From positions 2,835,501 through 2,899,500 of the forward strand of contig CP155577.1 in NCBI GenBank assembly GCA_001306305.2: 64,000 nucleotides of DNA, read 5' to 3'. A program made the position numbers and the translations under genes. Under the pieces are notes generated by a model. It made no database searches and was not told where the DNA came from. It saw nothing but the letters and a program-made list of their open reading frames with translations. The stretch is from Citromicrobium bathyomarinum (lineage in GTDB: Bacteria > Pseudomonadota > Alphaproteobacteria > Sphingomonadales > Sphingomonadaceae). Below, piece by piece: positions 59,314 through 64,000 of the stretch; the stretch's first letter is position 1; the number at the start of each line of letters is the position of its first letter.

Positions 59314-59744
59314 GCATTCCCCCCTTTCATCTCGCCTTCCCCGTTCACGATCTCGACGCGGCGCGCAATTTCTACGGCGCGCTGCTCGGCTGCCGCGAGG
59401 GGCGCTCGGATCGCGACTGGATCGACTATGATTTCTACGGCCACCAGATCGTGGCTCACGTGGCGCCAGCCGCAGTCGCCGCGCGCGCTGCGGGAGAGGA
59501 TCGCAATGCAGTCGACGGAGAGGCCGTGCCGGTGCCCCATTTCGGCGTAGTGCTGCCGATGGACCAGTGGCAGGCGCTGGCAGACCGGCTGACCGGAGCA
59601 GGTCTGGAGTTCGTGATCGAGCCAACCGTGCGCTTCAAGGGGCAGCCCGGCGAGCAGGCGACGATGTTCTTTCGCGATCCCAGCGGCAATGCGCTGGAAA
59701 TCAAGGCGATGGCCGACCCGGACAAGCTTTTCGCCAAAGACTGA
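59310..59744 (+). CDS. VOC (glyoxalase/bleomycin-resistance) family protein
   Basis: The 144-residue protein begins at an ATG overlapping the upstream TGA. It has the VOC features [38 protein letters not shown], and [16 protein letters not shown], with histidine and glutamate candidates for a metal site. The substrate is not apparent. Confidence 0.85.
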   Translation: MSIPPFHLAFPVHDLDAARNFYGALLGCREGRSDRDWIDYDFYGHQIVAHVAPAAVAARAAGEDRNAVDGEAVPVPHFGVVLPMDQWQALADRLTGAGLEFVIEPTVRFKGQPGEQATMFFRDPSGNALEIKAMADPDKLFAKD

Positions 59745-59803
59745 GCGGGCGGACCCGTCCACTCCGATTGTGCCCGGCCCGCATGGGCGATAAGGGCGCG
59801 CGG

Positions 59804-60505
59804 ATGGCCCGCAAACCCATCATGATGCGCCTTGCCAAGTGGCATATCTGGCTCGGCTGGCTGATCGGCGTTCCGCTGCTGATGTGGACGCTGACCGGGC
59901 TGGTGATGGTCGCGCGCCCGATCGACCAAGTGCGCGGCGAGCACCTGCGCGCTGAAGTGACAGAGCGTGCGTTACCCCCGCAGCTGGCGCTGCCCGCGAT
60001 CCCCGATGGACAGCCGCGCCCGGTGGAGATTACGATCCGCTATGGCGACAGCGGCCCCGTCGCGCTGGCCAGGTTTGCGGACGGATCGCTGCGGCGCTTC
60101 TCGGCGGAAAGCGGCGCTCTGCTCCCCGAACTCTCGGCAAGCGATGCACGCGCGGTACTCGCCGGGAGGATCGTGACCGACAGTCCGCTCAAGGAACTGC
60201 GCAAGTTCGACGCCGACGAACCGCCGTTCGATTTCCGCCGCCCTGTCGACGTGTGGCGCGGCGAGTACGAGGATGGCACGCGCGTCTATATCGGCCGGCA
60301 GAGCGGCGCGGTGGAGGCGGTGCGCACGCCCTTCTGGCGGCTGTTCGATTTCATGTGGGGTCTGCACATCATGGATCTGCAAACCCGCGAGGATACCAGC
60401 CACCCGATCCTGATCGCATTCGCCGCGCTGGGCGCGATCGGATCGCTGATGGGGATCGTCCTGCTGTTCCGGCGCAGAAGGAGCAAACGCCGTGCCCGTA
60501 ACTGA
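59804..60505 (+). CDS. PepSY-domain membrane protein
   Basis: The 233-residue product starts MARKPIMMRLAKWHIWLGWL, with helices at WLIGVPLLMWTLTGLVMVA and AFAALGAIGSLMGIVLLFRR (near the C-terminus). The periplasmic part has beta strands like PepSY domains (FRRPVDVWRGEYEDGTRVYI). The layout resembles PepSY-associated transmembrane proteins linked to iron or siderophore handling. Its end overlaps the next gene by 14 bases. Confidence 0.75.
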   Translation: MARKPIMMRLAKWHIWLGWLIGVPLLMWTLTGLVMVARPIDQVRGEHLRAEVTERALPPQLALPAIPDGQPRPVEITIRYGDSGPVALARFADGSLRRFSAESGALLPELSASDARAVLAGRIVTDSPLKELRKFDADEPPFDFRRPVDVWRGEYEDGTRVYIGRQSGAVEAVRTPFWRLFDFMWGLHIMDLQTREDTSHPILIAFAALGAIGSLMGIVLLFRRRRSKRRARN

Positions 60506-61259
60506 AGCCGCCGTGATCCTGACCCCCGTGCTCGACTGGCTGGATCTGGTCGGGGTCGCCGTGTTCGCGCTATCCGGCGCGCTGATCGCCGCGCGCGAGC
60601 GGCAGACTTTCGTGACGATGGGCTTCTTTGCGCTGATGACCGGCGTCGGGGGCGGCACCGTGCGCGATCTGCTGATCGACGCGCCGGTCTTCTGGGTTCG
60701 CCATCCGTGGTACGCGGCGGTGTGTATTTCGATGGCCGCGATCGTGTGGAACACGCCGACCCGCTGGTGGCAGGGCAAGCTGTTCGACTACGCCGACGGC
60801 GTCGGGCTGGCAGCCTATTCGGTGCTCGGCGCGGCCAAGGCGATGAGCTACGGCCTGCCGCCGATCTCGGCCACGATCATGGGGATCATCACCGGCACTG
60901 TGGGTGGGACCATTCGCGATGTGATCGCGGGCCGCCCGTCGATCCTAATGCGGCCCGAGCTTTACGTGACGGCAGCCGCCCTGTCGGCGACCTTGTGCAG
61001 CTTCGGGATGTGGCTGTTCGACCCGCACGGGCTGAGCGACTGGGTGGTCTGGGCCATTGCGGCGTTTGCCGGCCTGGTGCTGCGCAGCGCGGCGATCCGA
61101 TACAACTTAGGCCTGCCCGCGTTCCACGAACGTGAAATGGCCAGCGACCGCGAGACCGAGATCGGCGCGGAAGCGGTGGCCGAGGCGATTTCGCCGGAGA
61201 GCGACGGGATTTTCTTCGAGGAGGAAGCCCTGCCCCAGGAAGAACCCCCCCGAACCTGA
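60492..61259 (+). CDS. Trimeric intracellular cation channel family protein (YicG/UPF0126)
   Basis: The 255-residue protein has seven likely helices and the duplicated UPF0126 motif. The two copies are DLVGVAVFALSGALIAARE with GGGTVRDLL, and DGVGLAAYSVLGAAKA with GGTIRDVIAGRPS. Bacterial TRIC channels conduct K+ or other small cations. The GTG start at 60492 overlaps the PepSY gene. The C-terminal tail is acidic (EEEALPQEEPP). Confidence 0.85.
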   Translation: MPVTEAAVILTPVLDWLDLVGVAVFALSGALIAARERQTFVTMGFFALMTGVGGGTVRDLLIDAPVFWVRHPWYAAVCISMAAIVWNTPTRWWQGKLFDYADGVGLAAYSVLGAAKAMSYGLPPISATIMGIITGTVGGTIRDVIAGRPSILMRPELYVTAAALSATLCSFGMWLFDPHGLSDWVVWAIAAFAGLVLRSAAIRYNLGLPAFHEREMASDRETEIGAEAVAEAISPESDGIFFEEEALPQEEPPRT

Positions 61260-61280
61260 CGTGAGTCTGAGGTTAGGGGG
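61247..61280 (+). terminator. Possible terminator hairpin
   Basis: CCCCC-AACCT pairs with AGGTT-GGGGG around a 12-base loop, then TCTCTC follows. It lies across the TRIC gene's end. Confidence 0.4.
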
Positions 61281-61323
61281 TCTCTCGATCATCCCTGCGG
61301 CGGGGAAAGCCTAGCGGGCCCGA

Positions 61324-62064
61324 TCAATAAGGCTCGCCGTAGCCATCGTCCGGGTCGCCATCGTAGTCGTCGTAGTCCTCGCCCGGCACCGGCCCGCCGG
61401 GATAGGCAGGCTGCGCGGTGCTTCCCTGTGGGGGGTAGCCATAGCTCTGCGTCGAATAGGTGTTGCCGCGCGCGCGGGCATAGGCCTCGTCCGAATACTG
61501 CGAGTCGCCGTACCCCTGGTCCGACTGGTAGCCATCGTAGCCCTGGTAGCCGCGACCATAGCGGACATCGAGGACCTGCCCCGAACGGTTGACGCGGCAG
61601 GTAAAGCCGCTGCCGTCATAGGTCGTGCCGGTCACCGAATAGCCGCTGCCGGTCCGCCCGACATTGTCGACCGAGCCGACGCGCGACTGGCGCTCTACGC
61701 GGGAGATACAGCGGTCCACCGCCCGGTCGAACTCGTCGTTGCGGACATAGTCCCGATCATCCCGGTCGGAGCTGGTCGCTGCGCTCGCGATCGCGAAGAT
61801 GCCGCCCAGGATCAGCGCCCCTGCGATCACATCGCCAGCATCCACCCCACCGCCGCGATGGCGACGGTGATAGCGATAGCGGCGATATTGCTGCGCCTCG
61901 TCCACACCAAAGTCAGAACCGGCGACCGCGACAGGCGCGATCTGCGCGGCGGGCTGAGCCACCGGAGGCAACTGGGCTGCCTGTACCGGTGAGAGAGCCA
62001 GCGCCGCAGTGGCACCGGCTAGCGAAAACGTGGTCAGTTGGCGCATTGTCCTGTTGTCTTTCAT
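61324..62064 (-). CDS. Secreted Arg/Tyr/Gly-rich protein, paralogue of the next gene
   Basis: The 246-residue protein has a signal QLTTFSLAGATAALALSP. After it come RYRYHRRHRGGG and a hydrophobic stretch AGDVIAGALILGGIFAIAS shared with the neighbour at 62184-62717. A conserved-looking domain with CISRVERQSRVGSVDN, GFTCRVNRSGQVLDVRYG follows, then a Tyr/Gly/Asp-rich low-complexity tail. Function is unknown. Confidence 0.65.
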   Translation of the reverse strand: MKDNRTMRQLTTFSLAGATAALALSPVQAAQLPPVAQPAAQIAPVAVAGSDFGVDEAQQYRRYRYHRRHRGGGVDAGDVIAGALILGGIFAIASAATSSDRDDRDYVRNDEFDRAVDRCISRVERQSRVGSVDNVGRTGSGYSVTGTTYDGSGFTCRVNRSGQVLDVRYGRGYQGYDGYQSDQGYGDSQYSDEAYARARGNTYSTQSYGYPPQGSTAQPAYPGGPVPGEDYDDYDGDPDDGYGEPY

Positions 62065-62183
62065 GCAATCCGGAGAGAACCCCGGCGCGACCGTGGAATC
62101 GGGAATAGGCGGCCAGCCCTGTCATAGGGCTGAACCGCCTTTCCCCCTGTCGCTACGCGAACGTCGCGACGAACTGGCGCGGG

Positions 62184-62717
62184 TCAGATCCGGTTGAGAC
62201 CACGGATCCCGCGATAATCGATGTCAACCACCCGGCCGCGACGGATTTCGCAGCTGAACCGGCCGCTGTCGCCGCGACGGTTATAGCCGCGCCGGTCGTA
62301 ACCGCGACGCTGGTCGCGATAGCCGCGCGCACCATCGACCTCGATCCGGCCGGTGATGTTCCAGCCACGGCGGGTGTCGCGAACCCGGTTGATGTCGACC
62401 ACATTGGCATAGCGATAGCCCGCCCGGCGGGCCTGATTCTCGGCAACGCGGACGCACTTGTTGATCGCGCGGCGCGGGTTGCCGTTGGAACGGTAGTAAT
62501 TGTCGCGATAACGGTTGTCGCGATAGCGGTCGCGGTCTCCGGCGGAAGCGATCGCGGCGATCCCGCCGATGATCAGCGCGCCGGCGATGACTTCGCCCGC
62601 GCTGATCCCGTCATTGTCGCGGTCGCGATAGCGCTGGGCATCGGCAGGGGCGGCGGTGGTGAAGGCCATGGCGCCCGCGGCAGCGGTGCACAGGGCGGCC
62701 TTGGTGAAGCTTTGCAT
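62184..62717 (-). CDS. Secreted Arg/Tyr/Gly-rich protein, paralogue of 61324-62064
   Basis: The 177-residue protein starts at ATG 62717, which follows GAGGAG. It has a signal SFTKAALCTAAAGAMAFTTA and the shared AGEVIAGALIIGGIAAIAS segment. The domain has CVRVAENQARRAGYRYANVV, then GWNITGRIEVDGARGY and RFSCEIRRGRVVDIDYRG, matching the pattern of the upstream paralogue. It lacks the long Tyr/Asp tail. The two genes are probably a tandem duplication. Confidence 0.7.
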   Translation of the reverse strand: MQSFTKAALCTAAAGAMAFTTAAPADAQRYRDRDNDGISAGEVIAGALIIGGIAAIASAGDRDRYRDNRYRDNYYRSNGNPRRAINKCVRVAENQARRAGYRYANVVDINRVRDTRRGWNITGRIEVDGARGYRDQRRGYDRRGYNRRGDSGRFSCEIRRGRVVDIDYRGIRGLNRI

Positions 62718-62998
62718 TGTGTGTCTCCTCACTGTGGTGCCGAGCGCCATTGCCCGAACACCAGCTGTTCTAGAGACCACCCGGTGAGGTGTGACTGAAT
62801 TGCGGCGAAAGCCATTGTTAATACAAATGGCTCCAAACCTGAACGAGCAGAATTCCGCGGTTTCCTGTGGTTTACCGCTGGTTTTACAACATGATTTGTA
62901 TCGGAAACGTCGCCGAGGCCCGTCTCGCAATGCTGCTTCGTTAAGCTTGGTTCAGCAAGCCAAAGCGCCATTTCGACTCGCGATGCGCGCTCGAAACA

Positions 62999-63026
62999 CG
63001 AAGCGGAGCCCGAAGGCCCCGCTTCG
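62999..63026 (-). terminator. Terminator downstream of the prolyl oligopeptidase gene
   Basis: The hairpin CGAAGCGGAGCCC / GGCCCCGCTTCG lies 15 bases after the peptidase stop on the minus strand. A TTTCG run follows on that strand. The 62718-63041 spacer otherwise shows only an AT-rich promoter-like stretch upstream of the 62717 gene. Confidence 0.55.
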
Positions 63027-63041
63027 CTCGAATTGCCTGCC

Positions 63042-64000
63042 CTACTTCTCGATTTCGAGCCCTGTGAACGCGGCGAGGAAGGCGAGCACGTCGGCCGCTT
63101 CCTCTATCGCCTTGTCGGTCGGCTTGCCCGAACCGTGGCCCGCGCGGGTCTCGATCCGGATCAGCTGCGGCTTGTCGCCCAGGTCCGCCGCCTGCAGCGC
63201 GGCGGTGTACTTGAAGCTGTGGCCCGGAACCACGCGGTCGTCGGTATCGGCGGTGGTCACCAGCAGCGCGGGGTAATCCACGCCCGAACGGATGTTGTGG
63301 TACGGCGAATAGGCGCGCAAAACCTTCCAGTCGGCTTCCTTGCTGGGATAGCCATAATCGTCGACCCAGTAGCGACCGGCGGTGAACTGGTCGAAGCGCA
63401 GCATGTCCATCACGCCGACGGCAGCATTGCCCGCCGCGAACAGATCGGGCCGCTGGTTGGTCACCGCGCCGATCAGCAGGCCGCCGTTCGATCCACCCTG
63501 GATCGCAAGACCATCCTCCGGCGTGATCCCCTGATCGATCAGGTATTCACCTGCAGCGATGAAATCGTCGAACACGTTCTGCTTGTTGTTCAGCCGCCCT
63601 GCATCGTGCCACGCCTTACCGTATTCGCCGCCGCCACGGATGTTGGCGACGACATAGGCACCACCCGATTCGACCCATGCGAGGCGCGAGGGGCTGAAGC
63701 CCGGCGTCAGCGAAATGTTGAACCCGCCATAGCCATAGAGCAGCGTCGGCACGGCCTTCCCGCTCTCGGCCACGGCCTTGCTGCGGACCAGGAACATCGG
63801 CACGCGGGTGCCATCCTTCGAGGTGTAGAACTTCTGTTCGACCACGAAATCATCCGGATCGAAGGAGACTTCGGGCTGGGCCCAGATCGTGCTCTCACCG
63901 CTCGCGACATCATAGCGGTAGATGGTCGTCGGGCGGTTGTAGCTGGAGAAGGCGTAAAACGTCTCGGTCTGCTCCGGGTCGCCGCCGAAGCCGCCCGCGC
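63042..64000 (-). CDS. Prolyl oligopeptidase family serine peptidase, C-terminal part
   Basis: The gene runs off the window at its 5' end. About 319 codons are present. They carry the oligopeptidase catalytic domain with FVVEQKFYTSKDGTRVPMFL at the upstream part, GGFNISLTPGFSPSRLAWV, NIRGGGEYG, the nucleophile motif IQGGSNGGLLIGAV, the aspartate region LLVTTADTDDRVVPGHS and a histidine in ETRAGHGSGKP. It cleaves peptides after proline. The preceding residues fit the end of the beta-propeller. Confidence 0.93.
   Translation of the reverse strand, partial: AGGFGGDPEQTETFYAFSSYNRPTTIYRYDVASGESTIWAQPEVSFDPDDFVVEQKFYTSKDGTRVPMFLVRSKAVAESGKAVPTLLYGYGGFNISLTPGFSPSRLAWVESGGAYVVANIRGGGEYGKAWHDAGRLNNKQNVFDDFIAAGEYLIDQGITPEDGLAIQGGSNGGLLIGAVTNQRPDLFAAGNAAVGVMDMLRFDQFTAGRYWVDDYGYPSKEADWKVLRAYSPYHNIRSGVDYPALLVTTADTDDRVVPGHSFKYTAALQAADLGDKPQLIRIETRAGHGSGKPTDKAIEEAADVLAFLAAFTGLEIEK

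Overview
The window is chromosomal DNA from a high-GC alphaproteobacterium. It most resembles Sphingomonadales, probably an Erythrobacteraceae-like genus. Support: the alaS-recA neighbourhood, a CckA-type hybrid kinase, direct-repeat SOS boxes of the alphaproteobacterial form GTTC-N7-GTTC, COQ4, a TCA block of mdh-sucD-sucA-sucB-lpdA, and extragenic palindromes of the sphingomonad type. The genus is an inference; no rRNA or tRNA gene was seen.

Layout. 1-5.7 kb (minus): start of alaS, recA with an SOS box, cckA, a DUF2062 membrane protein, smpB. 5.8-11.5 kb: an M14-like deacylase, the overlapping dapA / small membrane protein / lipoprotein unit, a lytic transglycosylase, greB and a secreted protein. 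11.5-18.9 kb: an outer-membrane barrel, rlmN, a MOSC protein, a hydrolase/methyltransferase pair, and an SDR / cytochrome b / molybdopterin oxidoreductase operon. 19-24.6 kb: a cfa-like methyltransferase, a zinc-finger protein, argG, an RlpA-like protein, a 2OG-Fe(II) oxygenase and a membrane protein.

24.6-29 kb is the accessory part. An AT-rich islet holds a two-gene operon on the minus strand: a ParB-like protein followed by an Mrr-type restriction endonuclease. The nuclease gene is cut by a 955-bp IS5-family element with a TGA target duplication. Removing the element and one TGA in silico restores a continuous 291-codon reading frame. The islet abuts uvrA, which has its own SOS box. Next to it is an alanine-rich protein of unknown function.

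33.8-48.5 kb: an NmrA-like protein, a 2H phosphoesterase, a sulfotransferase-like protein, a GH24 lysozyme preceded by a possible 20-codon leader ORF, an M3 peptidase, a cobalamin-riboswitch operon for a TonB receptor and a BtuFCD-type importer, a SleB-like hydrolase and COQ4. 48.6-50.5 kb: a GGDEF-EAL protein.

50.5-58.5 kb is a TCA operon (mdh, sucD, sucA, sucB, lpdA). Its leader could fold so that the mdh ribosome-binding region is paired with the 5' leader. No sucC lies next to sucD, and extragenic palindromes fill several of the spacers. 58.5-64 kb: a small SEDS-like membrane protein, VOC, PepSY and TRIC-type proteins, two related secreted proteins, and the 3' part of a prolyl oligopeptidase.
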